Shown: in pieces, positions 8,546-17,368 of the stretch
How positions within the stretch are numbered: position 1 is the first letter of the stretch
How the letters are laid out: each line of letters opens with the position of its first letter
Assembly: GCA_900321965.1 (NCBI GenBank)
Contig: ONYA01000029.1
Span: forward strand, 1 to 64,000
Length of the DNA: 64,000 bases
Source of the DNA: an uncultured Prevotellaceae bacterium
GTDB lineage: Bacteria > Bacteroidota > Bacteroidia > Bacteroidales > Bacteroidaceae
Reading direction: 5' to 3'
Notes under the pieces: model-generated
Databases searched by the model: none
What the model was told of the DNA's origin: nothing
Seen by the model: the letters and a program-made list of their open reading frames with translations, nothing else
Program-made: the position numbers and the translations under genes

Positions 8546-9048
8546 AGACAATCAGTTTCCAGAACGACATCCTGCCACTGAAGAACAAACTCTACAGGCT
8601 GGCGCTGCGCATCACGCTCAATCCCGAAGATGCGGAGGACACCGTTCAGGAAACAATGATGAAAGTGTGGAACAGGCGGCAGCAGTGGGAACAGATAGAG
8701 TCGATGGAGGCTTTCTGCATGACCATCTGCCGTAACATCGCCCTCGACAAGACTCGCCGCATGACGGGTAGCGAACAGAGTTTAGACGCTGACGAACACG
8801 ACGCACCCGACCTGAACTACCACGCCAATCCCGAACAGCAGACCATTGAACAAGACCGCATCCGCCTGGTGCGGACGATTATCGACAGCCTACCGGAAAA
8901 ACAGCGCAGCGTCATCCAGTTGCGCGATTTCGAAGGGAAGAGCTACAAAGAGATTGCTGCCATCATGGACATCAGCGAGGAACAGGTGAAAATCAATATC
9001 TACCGTGCACGGCAGGCCGTCAAGCAACGCTTCTTAGAAACGGAATAG
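8542..9048 (+). CDS. ECF-type RNA polymerase sigma factor
   Basis: This 168-residue sigma-70 family protein has region 2 at about residues 10-75, with the typical LNPEDAEDTVQETMMKVW, and region 4 at about 110-160, with LPEKQRSVIQLRDFEGKSYKEIA. No domain beyond these is present, so it is an ECF group sigma. It overlaps argB by 4 nt and is followed after about 100 bp by a one-TM protein that could be its anti-sigma. The target promoters are unknown. Confidence 0.9.
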   Translation: MKTISFQNDILPLKNKLYRLALRITLNPEDAEDTVQETMMKVWNRRQQWEQIESMEAFCMTICRNIALDKTRRMTGSEQSLDADEHDAPDLNYHANPEQQTIEQDRIRLVRTIIDSLPEKQRSVIQLRDFEGKSYKEIAAIMDISEEQVKINIYRARQAVKQRFLETE

Positions 9049-9150
9049 CCCCCTGAAAAGTTAATGAAACTAAAATATCGGAAGAACCTGTAACTTCCGA
9101 CGTCGCCAAACGTCTTCCTTAATAGAGTGTCATACGAAAAACGTCAAAAA

Positions 9151-9630
9151 ATGGATTATAAGTACATCGAACAACTGCTGGAGCGCTACTTTCAGTGTGA
9201 GACCACGCTGAAGGAAGAAGAGATTCTGCGTTCGTTCTTCACGCAGGAAGATGTGCCCGTCTGGTTGACGAAATACAAGACGCTCTTCAGCTATGAAGCC
9301 CAACAGGAAGAGCCGCTCGGCGAAGCTTTTGATGAGAAAATCCTGAAAATGATAGAGGAAGGAGAACCTGTCAAGGCCCGGGTGGTGACCATCACACAAC
9401 GCCTGAAGCCGCTCTTCAAGGCCGCCGCCGTCGTCGCTATCGTACTGACAATAGGCAACGCCGCACAAGCTCCGTGGGATCGCGGATGGGACAACCCCCG
9501 CGAGGAGTATGCCAAGTACCTGGAGCAGCAGCGCATCGACTCGCTGAACATGCTGGGGCCGGTACAGGCAGAGAACACGCTGGAGGACAGTACCAACGTA
9601 CAGGTGACTCCCGACCTGCCGAAATACTGA
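9151..9630 (+). CDS. One-TM protein, possible anti-sigma factor
   Basis: This 159-residue protein starts at the ATG at 9151; a GTG at 9127 in the same frame gives 8 more residues without recognisable content. Residues 1-75 are soluble and acidic, starting MDYKYIEQLLERYFQCETT, a pattern I associate with Bacteroidetes proteins that follow ECF sigma genes. One hydrophobic segment lies at about 88-105. The C-terminal 50 residues would be extracytoplasmic. Topology and position suggest a membrane anti-sigma factor, but the zinc anti-sigma HxxxCxxC motif is absent. Confidence 0.6.
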   Translation: MDYKYIEQLLERYFQCETTLKEEEILRSFFTQEDVPVWLTKYKTLFSYEAQQEEPLGEAFDEKILKMIEEGEPVKARVVTITQRLKPLFKAAAVVAIVLTIGNAAQAPWDRGWDNPREEYAKYLEQQRIDSLNMLGPVQAENTLEDSTNVQVTPDLPKY

Positions 9631-9757
9631 CAGAAGAATATTTTTTCTATGCTTTCTCTATAAAATAATTCATTAAAAATTAAAACACAATCATGAGAAA
9701 CTGTGAAGTTTCTATTCTCTCAAATTTTTCATAACATACTTTGAAACACAAAAGCGA

Positions 9758-9785
9758 GGGCTGTCACGTGACAACGTGACAGCCC
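9758..9785. terminator. Strong 11-bp hairpin between convergent genes
   Basis: GGGCTGTCACG (9758-9768) pairs perfectly with CGTGACAGCCC (9775-9785) around a 6-nt loop. It lies 10 bp beyond the CPBP stop on the minus strand and about 130 bp beyond the plus-strand ORF, so it probably terminates both. The T-tracts are short on both sides. Confidence 0.7.
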
Positions 9786-9794
9786 GCACATTTT

Positions 9795-10556
9795 CTATGA
9801 GGCTTTCCGCAGCCGCAAGTGCAGCTGGTAGAGCGCCGGCAACAGGATGAGCAACGAAAAGAAGCAGGCCATCGCTATCGACCGATGACTGCCGAACATA
9901 TCGATGAGACGGATATCGCCGCCATATAGATTATAGAGGACGTATGCCACAGAATTGTTCACCCAGTGGTAGACCATGCCCGGCACGATGCTGTCGGTGC
10001 GGTAATAGAGCCATCCTAACAGTAAGCCTATCAGGAAAGCATGGGGCATCTGGGCAGGGTTGGCGTGAATCAGGGCAAACAGCAGGGCCGAGATGGTGAT
10101 GGCTACCCAGTGGCGGGGCGTCCAGCGCAACAAGGCGCGCAGAATGGCACCACGGAACACCAGTTCCTCGCAGAGCGGCGCCAACAGACCGACGGCGAAG
10201 TAGCCCCAACGGTCTCTCAAGATAACATCAAACTCCTGTTCAACAATGTTAGGCAATTCCGGCATCACCTCCTGCAGCGTAGTAGAGGGGATGATGGCAC
10301 CGAGAGCTGCCAGACCACACCAGAAGAACACGTCCCACGGGCGTGACCGGATATAGGAGGGCGACACCTCGGCCCAACGTAGATAAAGAAACAGGATGAT
10401 GACAGCCACACTGGCAGCCGTCAGGTTAATAATCATCATCTTGGCATCGGTAGGCGAAACAGACACTTTGAAAAGGCCCAGTATCTCTTGGATCAGAAAG
10501 GGGAGCAATGCCTGAATGGCCACAAAGACTAATGTGTAGATAATCGCTTTCTTCAT
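9795..10556 (-). CDS. CPBP family intramembrane metalloprotease
   Basis: This 253-residue, multi-helix membrane protein carries the CPBP (Abi) signature: the EExxxR motif in LCEELVFRGAIL near residue 120, a conserved His in ALIHANPAQ near 162, and a further HWVNN near 208. Relatives process prenylated or other membrane proteins; bacterial substrates are mostly unknown. It starts 6 nt after the ribF stop on the minus strand, so ribF and this gene form an operon. Confidence 0.88.
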   Translation of the reverse strand: MKKAIIYTLVFVAIQALLPFLIQEILGLFKVSVSPTDAKMMIINLTAASVAVIILFLYLRWAEVSPSYIRSRPWDVFFWCGLAALGAIIPSTTLQEVMPELPNIVEQEFDVILRDRWGYFAVGLLAPLCEELVFRGAILRALLRWTPRHWVAITISALLFALIHANPAQMPHAFLIGLLLGWLYYRTDSIVPGMVYHWVNNSVAYVLYNLYGGDIRLIDMFGSHRSIAMACFFSLLILLPALYQLHLRLRKAS

Positions 10557-10562
10557 TTTGTA

Positions 10563-11504
10563 TCAACAGTTTAGTAACAGTTCTGCCTGACGGGCATCAG
10601 CCGCGAGTTGGGCAACAAGCGCCTCGCGGCTGTCAAACTTCCGCTCGGCTCGCAGGCGCTCTATAAAACGAATGGTTAGCGACTGGCCGTAGAGGTTGCC
10701 GTCGAAATGGAAGATATGCGTCTCAAGCGTCATGTGGTCGCCGCCGAACGTGGGACGGCTGCCGATGTTCATCATACCGTGCCAGACTTCTGCCGACTGG
10801 CCGACACACACGTTGACGGCATAGACCCCCGGCGACGGGATAAGCTTTTCGGAGTCTGTCAGCTGCAGATTGGCCGTAGGAAAACCGAGAGCCGTACCGA
10901 TGTGTTCGCCGCCAACCACGACACCCGACAACTCGTAAGGCCGCCCTAAACATTGGGCTGCCTGTAAGACGTCGCCCCTCTCGAGCATCCGTCGGACTTT
11001 CGACGAACTGACACGGACAGCGGCCACATCGAGCGGATCGCCCTGCAGGACAGCCATCCCCATAGAACGGCCATACGTCACATAGTCGTCGAAACCTTCA
11101 GCAGACCCCGGCGTGCGGTGACCGAAATGGTTGTCGTAGCCCGTCACCAGCACCCGAACGTTCAGCTGCTGGCGAAGCACACTCGCCATAAAGTCGCGAG
11201 CCGACAGAGCGGCCATCTGCCGGTCGAAGGGCAGCACCACAAGACGGTCGACACCCGTCTGCGACAAGAGGGCCACCTTCTCGTCGAACGTGGATAGCAG
11301 CTGCGGATGCCAGTCGGGCTGGAGCACCTGACGCGGATGGCGCGAGAAACTGATGACTGTCGAGACGAGACGCTGACGGCGGGCGATAGCAAGAACCTTA
11401 CCGATAAGATGGCGATGCCCCTGATGCACACCATCGAAAAAGCCAATGGTGGCCACGCATGGAGACAGCGGTACAGTCTGTTCACAGAGGTCAATAATCT
11501 TCAT
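10563..11504 (-). CDS. ribF: Bifunctional riboflavin kinase/FAD synthetase
   Basis: This 313-residue enzyme makes FMN and then FAD. The N-terminal nucleotidyltransferase begins with VATIGFFDGVHQGHRHLI at about residues 18-35, which contains the HxGH motif. The C-terminal riboflavin kinase domain starts near residue 183 with the GTALGFPTANL motif. Length is normal. It is divergent from the tRNA promoter. Confidence 0.95.
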   Translation of the reverse strand: MKIIDLCEQTVPLSPCVATIGFFDGVHQGHRHLIGKVLAIARRQRLVSTVISFSRHPRQVLQPDWHPQLLSTFDEKVALLSQTGVDRLVVLPFDRQMAALSARDFMASVLRQQLNVRVLVTGYDNHFGHRTPGSAEGFDDYVTYGRSMGMAVLQGDPLDVAAVRVSSSKVRRMLERGDVLQAAQCLGRPYELSGVVVGGEHIGTALGFPTANLQLTDSEKLIPSPGVYAVNVCVGQSAEVWHGMMNIGSRPTFGGDHMTLETHIFHFDGNLYGQSLTIRFIERLRAERKFDSREALVAQLAADARQAELLLNC

Positions 11505-11548
11505 TGGGCGGCAAAGTTAAGAATAAATTTGCTATTTTAGAAAAAAAA

Positions 11549-11580
11549 TTTGGAGTTTTGACATTTTTAATGTAACTTTG
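11549..11580 (+). promoter_or_regulatory. Promoter of the Met tRNA
   Basis: TTTG at 11549-11552, a 20-nt spacer, and TAACTTTG at 11573-11580 match the Bacteroidetes consensus. The tRNA begins 31 nt downstream. Confidence 0.8.
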
Positions 11581-11611
11581 CACCCGCAAAGCAGATAATA
11601 ACGCTTTTGCA

Positions 11612-11685
11612 GGACTTGTAGCTCAGTTGGTTAGAGCAACAGACTCATAATCTGGAGGTCCCAGGTTCAAGCCCTGGCTGGTCCA
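11612..11685 (+). tRNA. tRNA-Met (CAT anticodon)
   Basis: A 74-nt cloverleaf is visible: GGACTTG acceptor strand, D-arm AGCTCAGTTGGTTAGAGC, anticodon loop CTCATAA, T-arm CCAGG-TTCAAGC-CCTGG and 3' CTGGTCC plus discriminator A. The acceptor has a T-G wobble and a T-T mismatch. The first pair is G-C, so it is not a typical initiator. It is an elongator Met tRNA or the Ile tRNA whose C34 is modified to lysidine. The CCA is not encoded. Confidence 0.93.
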
Positions 11686-11749
11686 CATTTTTCGGACGGA
11701 CAATCGGGACGACGAAACGATAATAGCATATTTTAACCAGAATCTTTTT

Positions 11750-14191
11750 ATGAACAAGAAGTATTTGATGAAGAGCGTTGCCGTAGCAGTATTAGCTGTT
11801 GCAGCAACAGGTTGTTCGCATGATCTTCCTGACTACAACGCAGAAGTTCAGGAGGAATTTGACAACAACTTTGTGAACAATGTGCTCGGTGGTCAGAGCA
11901 TCGACCCCAAGCAGACATGGAGTACAGCAACCAACACCCAGGTCAACGTCAGCGTGAACCTGGACTACGATGCTGAGTACAAAGTCTACATCTTCGCTGC
12001 CGCACCCATCGTAGGCGATGCTGCCTATATCGGACAGACGACCCTGAAGTCGGGTGAGACGAAGACTGTCAACGTGGCACGTCCTACCAACGCCGTGATG
12101 CTGTACGCAGCCTGCTACGACAAGGACAACCACGCCATCTGCAAACCTTTCATCGTCAAGAGTTCGGACACCAGCGTCGCCTTTGGAGAAAGCGCTGCAA
12201 ACGCAACTCGTGGTATGAAGAAGGCAACATCGACAGGCAACCGCTGGAGCGTCACGCCTCAGAACATGCCTGACCTGACGGCCTATACCACCGGCGACCT
12301 GATTGAAATGCAGGAGGCCATCAACACCAACGGTGCCGGACTGCCCACCAACCAGGCAGACAGCAGCGAGAGACACCTGAAGATTACCGACTCCTACAGC
12401 GGACAGATTGCACGCATCCAGTCGTATGCCAACCAGTCTGTCTATGTCACCGGCACATGGACAGTGCCCGAGGACCAGCGCTGCACCGGCATGAGCGTCA
12501 TCGTCGTCGGTCCGACAGGTAAGATTGTCATTCCCGAAGGCCACATGCTCAGCACCAATGCCAACAATGCTGAAGGCACGACGGGTATGATTTACGTACA
12601 GCCCGGTGGCGTCATCGAGGGTGCAGGTACGCTGCAGTTCTCTAACGGCACGCAGACCTACAGCTACAACGCAGGTACTATTAAGGTGAAGAACATCAAC
12701 ATCAACGGCGGTACGCTCTACAATGCCGGTTCTCTGGGCATCGACGGCGAGACCGACGCCAGCAAGCTGCCTTACCTCACAGGCCCCGGCGGCACAGAGG
12801 ACGTTCCCAGCAAGCTGATTAACCTGGGCCACTGTACGCTCGACCGCATGGACGGTGCCGGCATCGCCCTGGAGAACGCTTGTAACATGTACGTCATCAA
12901 CGACCTCTGCCTGGGCAAGTCGTCGAAGATGGACAACGGCAGCTATATCGAGTGCGGTGAGCTGGAGCTGAACGGCAGCAACAACGGCGGCATCGTCCTC
13001 TACATGGGTAACGCTGCCTACATGAACTGTAAGGGCAACTTCGCCGTGCTGAACTTCGGCGTCTGGGGTCCGACGAGCAACAATGGCGGCACCATCAACA
13101 ACGCTATCTTCAAGGTGAACAGCTGTGCCAACTCAAACAGCAAGGGTCGCGCCGGCTGTAACTACACCGACGGACTGCCTACTACCTTCATGCTTGACAA
13201 CGTGGAGCTGATACTGCCAAGCGACTGGCCTACAGGTGCTGACTATGCTTATAGTGGCAACAACGACGCTCTCGAACAAGGCTTAGGCTACCTCGACCAG
13301 AATGCAAGCACCTATCGCGCCAAGCTGCTCTTCCACGGCTGGTTCAATGGCTATGGCTGCCGCCTGGTGAACGGCGACAACTACAACTCCCAGGAAGTCG
13401 TCGTAGGCCACGTTCAGGTCAACGAATATTATGGCTATGATCAGTATAAAACGGTGTATACCTGGAAGGAGGGCCTGGCACAGACAGCTTTCGGCGACGA
13501 CAGCCGTGCCACCTGTATCTACGGCAGTTCACCTTCTTACAGTGTCACTGTTGACAATAGCGACAACTGCGGTATCACTATCAGGAAACAGCCCGATCCC
13601 CAGCCCTCTACCACGAACTACGTCTACTACGCCTTCGAGGACCTCGGTTCTACAAAGGACTTCGACTTCAACGACGTCGTGCTGCGCGTAGCCACGCCGA
13701 CCCTGCAGAGCGACGGTACCTACAGTGCTAAAGTTGAGATTCTGGCAACTGGTGGTGAACTGGAAGCCTACGTTCTCTACAACGGCAACGCCTTCGGCCC
13801 GGAGGTACACTCAGCATTGGGAGGCTCTGCCCGCGTCATTACCAACACCCGCACCGTGAACACCGCCCTGTTCTCGCAGCTTGGCACCATTACCGGTCTG
13901 GCTTCTGCTGATGTCGACCTGACCAGCCTGCCCTTCTCACTGAAGGTTATCAAGAATGGTAATGTAACCATCATTGGCAACCGCCGCGTAACCGGTAATT
14001 CTCAGAACGCCGGCGTAGCCCCGCTCTTCGTGGTTGTCAATGGTGACGAGACTACCGGCAAGTGGTTCTGGCCCATTGAGCTGACAGACATTTCTGTGGC
14101 ATACACCAGATTCGGCGCTTGGGGCGTGAACGCCAGTGCAAACCTCGACTGGTACAAGAGACCGGCAGCCAACAAGGTTGTGAACTATTAA
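11750..14191 (+). CDS. LruC/DUF4842-type surface lipoprotein (813 aa)
   Basis: A lipoprotein signal ends at Cys22 (AATGCSH). The C-terminal part contains the LruC/DUF4842 hallmark YAFEDLGSTKDFDFNDVVLRV and then GGELEAYV, a segment repeated in the two following paralogues. The middle is Asn/Gly-rich and beta-type, probably a repeat-rich surface stalk. Function is unknown; such proteins are exported to the Bacteroidetes surface. It follows the tRNA by 65 bp and is flanked by a strong terminator. Confidence 0.8.
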   Translation: MNKKYLMKSVAVAVLAVAATGCSHDLPDYNAEVQEEFDNNFVNNVLGGQSIDPKQTWSTATNTQVNVSVNLDYDAEYKVYIFAAAPIVGDAAYIGQTTLKSGETKTVNVARPTNAVMLYAACYDKDNHAICKPFIVKSSDTSVAFGESAANATRGMKKATSTGNRWSVTPQNMPDLTAYTTGDLIEMQEAINTNGAGLPTNQADSSERHLKITDSYSGQIARIQSYANQSVYVTGTWTVPEDQRCTGMSVIVVGPTGKIVIPEGHMLSTNANNAEGTTGMIYVQPGGVIEGAGTLQFSNGTQTYSYNAGTIKVKNININGGTLYNAGSLGIDGETDASKLPYLTGPGGTEDVPSKLINLGHCTLDRMDGAGIALENACNMYVINDLCLGKSSKMDNGSYIECGELELNGSNNGGIVLYMGNAAYMNCKGNFAVLNFGVWGPTSNNGGTINNAIFKVNSCANSNSKGRAGCNYTDGLPTTFMLDNVELILPSDWPTGADYAYSGNNDALEQGLGYLDQNASTYRAKLLFHGWFNGYGCRLVNGDNYNSQEVVVGHVQVNEYYGYDQYKTVYTWKEGLAQTAFGDDSRATCIYGSSPSYSVTVDNSDNCGITIRKQPDPQPSTTNYVYYAFEDLGSTKDFDFNDVVLRVATPTLQSDGTYSAKVEILATGGELEAYVLYNGNAFGPEVHSALGGSARVITNTRTVNTALFSQLGTITGLASADVDLTSLPFSLKVIKNGNVTIIGNRRVTGNSQNAGVAPLFVVVNGDETTGKWFWPIELTDISVAYTRFGAWGVNASANLDWYKRPAANKVVNY

Positions 14192-14215
14192 TTTCATCAT
14201 CAAATACTTTAAGCA

Positions 14216-14248
14216 GAAGGGACGTCCACGCGATGTGAACGTCCCTTC
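14216..14248. terminator. Convergent bidirectional terminator
   Basis: GAAGGGACGT (14216-14225) pairs perfectly with ACGTCCCTTC (14239-14248), and the loop contains a further CAC/GTG pairing. It sits between two convergent LruC-type genes. Confidence 0.75.
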
Positions 14249-14272
14249 AATCTTTCTGTCTTGTCAGCAGTA

Positions 14273-15532
14273 TCAATACACCATATTCTGAGTGGGATAG
14301 TAATACCAGTCCTGAGCCATGGTCTTATTAGCCGCCCATTCGCCAAAGGAATGTCCCTGCTCCATATAGGCACCGGAAAGGATATTGTCCTTGTACATAC
14401 CTAAGTAATTACCCTCCAAGGGATAGCTGAACTGGTCAATAGGGATACAGATAGCCCACGGCAGGATGGGCACGTTTGGCAGATTGTATTCCCAGAACAC
14501 CTGAGCGGTGGTATAAACAGGAATATGCACCTCCCAGATACTGCCACTATAGTCCTTCAGCATAAAGACATCAAGGTCGTCCATCGTCAGACGGTCCAGC
14601 ACGGCAGCCTCCTTGAAGGTGACGGTAAAGGTGACTGTTCGCGGCGAACGCTGCAGGGCTGTTGACGTCTTCGACAAAGTCGTGTTATAGGTGTTGCGCT
14701 GCAAGATGACGCCATAGTCCGTGTTGATATTGTAGCCATCAATGGCCCAGTGGGCATCCTCGAAGAGAGCAATGACGGCGTCGCCATTACGTGCGGCCTG
14801 CAGTGTGTCGTCACTCTCAATATAGAGTCGCTGCAGGGGATAGTCGCCCACGAACTGCTGCTCGCTGCCGTGCGTTGTAACGTTTTCTATATCAGAGAAT
14901 TTAATGCCATTAAGATGCATGGCGGCTCCCATGGCCGTCTGTGAACCTACAGCCGCAAGCGTCACAGCGAGTTTCAGCTCACGCTCCCCGGTACGCTGAT
15001 GGGTGACACGCAGCACCAGGTCGTTGTAATCGTAGTCTCCCGGCTCCGGCATACCGTCCTCAAAACAGAAAGTATAGCCCTGCGGCTTCATCGCCAGCGA
15101 ACTTCTCGCCGAGCCGGGGTCGTCGCTCGTGAAGCTGACGGTGGTCTGGCTGGCAGCAAAGGGCTTCAGCCTATATGTCTGGCCATCATACAAGACAGCA
15201 TAGAACTGCGTCACGGCGACCGGTGCTGCGAAGGTGGCCGTTACCGACTGCGCCTCATGGAGATACAGCTTCTTCAATATCTCGTAAGGCGAGAGCTGCC
15301 AGCCTGGCGCCAGAATAAAAAGCTGCTGCGCCCGCATGTCGTCGCTGACTGTCACGTTGACGGTGTAATGACGCGTGGTGACCCAGTCTTGAGCGGGGTC
15401 AATGACGCCTACCGGCGATTCTTGTTTGATAATCTGCCTGTACTCTTCTTCGTCGAAGACATCCTTGCTCTTGCAGGATTGTAAGGCAGTCAAGGCAGCC
15501 GCCAAACCAATCATCAAATGTGTTCTTTTCAT
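14273..15532 (-). CDS. LruC/DUF4842-type lipoprotein (419 aa)
   Basis: The signal peptide ends at a lipobox Cys near residue 20 (ALQSCKS). Residues 45-135 include the paralogue-type DPAQDWVTT segment, and the DUF4842 hallmark FEDGMPEPGDYDYNDLVLRV begins near residue 156. It is convergent with the 813-aa paralogue and divergent from the 516-aa one, so the three form a paralogous cluster. Function is unknown. Confidence 0.75.
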   Translation of the reverse strand: MKRTHLMIGLAAALTALQSCKSKDVFDEEEYRQIIKQESPVGVIDPAQDWVTTRHYTVNVTVSDDMRAQQLFILAPGWQLSPYEILKKLYLHEAQSVTATFAAPVAVTQFYAVLYDGQTYRLKPFAASQTTVSFTSDDPGSARSSLAMKPQGYTFCFEDGMPEPGDYDYNDLVLRVTHQRTGERELKLAVTLAAVGSQTAMGAAMHLNGIKFSDIENVTTHGSEQQFVGDYPLQRLYIESDDTLQAARNGDAVIALFEDAHWAIDGYNINTDYGVILQRNTYNTTLSKTSTALQRSPRTVTFTVTFKEAAVLDRLTMDDLDVFMLKDYSGSIWEVHIPVYTTAQVFWEYNLPNVPILPWAICIPIDQFSYPLEGNYLGMYKDNILSGAYMEQGHSFGEWAANKTMAQDWYYYPTQNMVY

Positions 15533-15656
15533 TCTATTTTCTTTAATTTTCAGATTTTGTGTGTAAAATTAATAAAAAACGTTTCAAAACTAAAACGTTT
15601 TCGTCTCATTTTTCTTTTTTTTTATAATAATAGTATAGAGAATTAATTTATTTTTG

Positions 15657-15664
15657 TACCTTTG
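15657..15664 (+). promoter_or_regulatory. -7 promoter element of the third LruC-type gene
   Basis: TACCTTTG matches TAnnTTTG and lies 46 bp before the ATG at 15711. The 120-bp AT-rich upstream region also contains AAAACGTTTT-like inverted strings at about 15578-15602. Confidence 0.6.
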
Positions 15665-15710
15665 CTGCACAATTCGACCAAACTTCAATAATTATTAAAT
15701 CTTTTAAGCA

Positions 15711-17261
15711 ATGAAAAAATCTTTGATTACAGGAATGGCGACATTAGCATTGTGTACCGTTTTCACAAGCTGTTCGCACGACGATGATTTCTTCACGTCA
15801 CTTCAAGATTCAAAATCCGCAGAGTATCAAAATGCCTTCGTATCGGCTTTTGGTGAAATCTCCAGTAATCAGGATTGGGGCTTCAGCGCCACAACAACGA
15901 CGCGTGCCGACGATCCCGATGCCAACATGTGGGGCGGCAAGGGAACTGAAGGCTCACGTTATCCCCAGTTTACTGTTCCCGAGCCACTGACTACAGACCA
16001 GAAAGAAGTTGTCAGAAAATGGTTCCAGACACACAAGACGCCCGACAACCATGCTGTCACGTTCACCAACTTCTTCGTGCAGCAGGTGTATAAGGGCGGT
16101 TCAAACACCACAGGTTCCGAGAGCAGCGAGAGCTATCTCAACGGCAACGGTCAGATGGTTGTCGGTGCCAATCACATGAACTACCTGATGGCAGGTCAGG
16201 TGGGCACCAGCCTTGACTGGCAGAACAATGAGCAGCCCGTCTACGACCACATGTACAACTTCAACGGCACCGACTACAGCGGCGGTGCTAAGAATGTCAA
16301 CGTATGGGACGGCACGCTGGATCCCGACGCCACCAAGGACTTCAACGACAGGAAGGTCTATCATGGCGACCAGATTCAGCTGATGGTCAATTCCAGCACC
16401 AGCAGTTTCGGCTACCACACGTCGCAGTCGAGCCAGGAGTTCCACAACAAGTACGTTGTCATTCCCGGCGACATCATCGACCCGATTGTAGCAGGCATGT
16501 ATTTCGTAGGCTTCGACTATGAGGCTACAGGTAACAACCCCAACGAATACATCGTCACTGAAGCCGAGGGCGGCAACATCACCATCAATGGCAAGACCTA
16601 CACGAAGGGTGGTGCCGACGGCTACTACAGCGACTGGATTGTACGCATCACCAAGGCCGAGGGCAACGACGACCGCGTCGTAGCAAGTGGCCGCATCTTC
16701 TGCGAGGACCTTGGCAGCAGCTACGACTTCGACTTCAACGATGTTGTCTTCGACGCCTATATCTACCAGAGCGGCAAGATTAAGATTACCCTTCAGGCTG
16801 CCGGCGGCGAGCTCGAGGCCTACGTTGGCGAAATCAAGGATGACAAGTCTAACGAGGTTCACAAGCTGTTAGGCAAGAAGATGGTGAACACGGGTAAGGC
16901 CACGGCATCGCCCTACACCTTCTGGATTGACGCTATTGCCAGCGGCACGCCGAAGTACGCTACGCTGAAGGACATCCCCGTCTATATCATCCAGCAGAAC
17001 GCTGCCCACTACAACGAGACCATCATGCTGAAAGCCGAGATTGGCGCTGCTCCTCAGAAGATCTGCTTCCCCCTGACGGCGAAGTGGGCTGACGAGTATG
17101 TCGACATTGAAGCCGCCTATCCCAGCTGGCGCTACTGGATTAACCATCAGCAGGGCATCACGACGGCTGTTGAGGTGGTCGAAAACGGATGGAGAGAGGC
17201 TCTGGTCGACCTCGACCTGACCAACAACGGCGAGTATAGCAACCGCTACGGCCAGCATTAA
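15711..17261 (+). CDS. LruC/DUF4842-type lipoprotein (516 aa)
   Basis: The lipobox Cys is near residue 21 (FTSCSHDDD). An N-terminal NQDWGFS motif near residue 55 is typical of LruC-type proteins. The DUF4842 hallmark FCEDLGSSYDFDFNDVVFDA begins near residue 329, followed by LQAAGGELEAYVG. It is the third paralogue in 5.5 kb. Function unknown; surface location is inferred from the signal. Confidence 0.78.
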   Translation: MKKSLITGMATLALCTVFTSCSHDDDFFTSLQDSKSAEYQNAFVSAFGEISSNQDWGFSATTTTRADDPDANMWGGKGTEGSRYPQFTVPEPLTTDQKEVVRKWFQTHKTPDNHAVTFTNFFVQQVYKGGSNTTGSESSESYLNGNGQMVVGANHMNYLMAGQVGTSLDWQNNEQPVYDHMYNFNGTDYSGGAKNVNVWDGTLDPDATKDFNDRKVYHGDQIQLMVNSSTSSFGYHTSQSSQEFHNKYVVIPGDIIDPIVAGMYFVGFDYEATGNNPNEYIVTEAEGGNITINGKTYTKGGADGYYSDWIVRITKAEGNDDRVVASGRIFCEDLGSSYDFDFNDVVFDAYIYQSGKIKITLQAAGGELEAYVGEIKDDKSNEVHKLLGKKMVNTGKATASPYTFWIDAIASGTPKYATLKDIPVYIIQQNAAHYNETIMLKAEIGAAPQKICFPLTAKWADEYVDIEAAYPSWRYWINHQQGITTAVEVVENGWREALVDLDLTNNGEYSNRYGQH

Positions 17262-17291
17262 GCGACACCCACCTGTCCTATAGCATAAAAA

Positions 17292-17317
17292 GGCGACCTG
17301 TTTGGTCGCCTTTTTTT
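17292..17317 (+). terminator. Rho-independent terminator
   Basis: GGCGACC and GGTCGCC form a 7-bp stem around TGTTT, with a preceding A-run and seven T following. It ends the LruC-type transcript 30 bp after the stop. Confidence 0.88.
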
Positions 17318-17351
17318 CTTCTTTTTTCTTGTCAGTCAGACAAAAAATCCG

Positions 17352-17359
17352 TAACTTTG
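17352..17359 (+). promoter_or_regulatory. -7 element almost touching the next start codon
   Basis: TAACTTTG ends 9 bp before the ATG at 17369. With a start about 7 nt downstream of this element, the transcript would be leaderless or nearly so. Confidence 0.6.
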
Positions 17360-17368
17360 CACGCTGAT

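Noticed and set aside
11612-11685. Initiator Met tRNA
   Set aside because: The first acceptor pair is G-C and the anticodon stem lacks three consecutive G-C pairs, unlike initiator tRNA.
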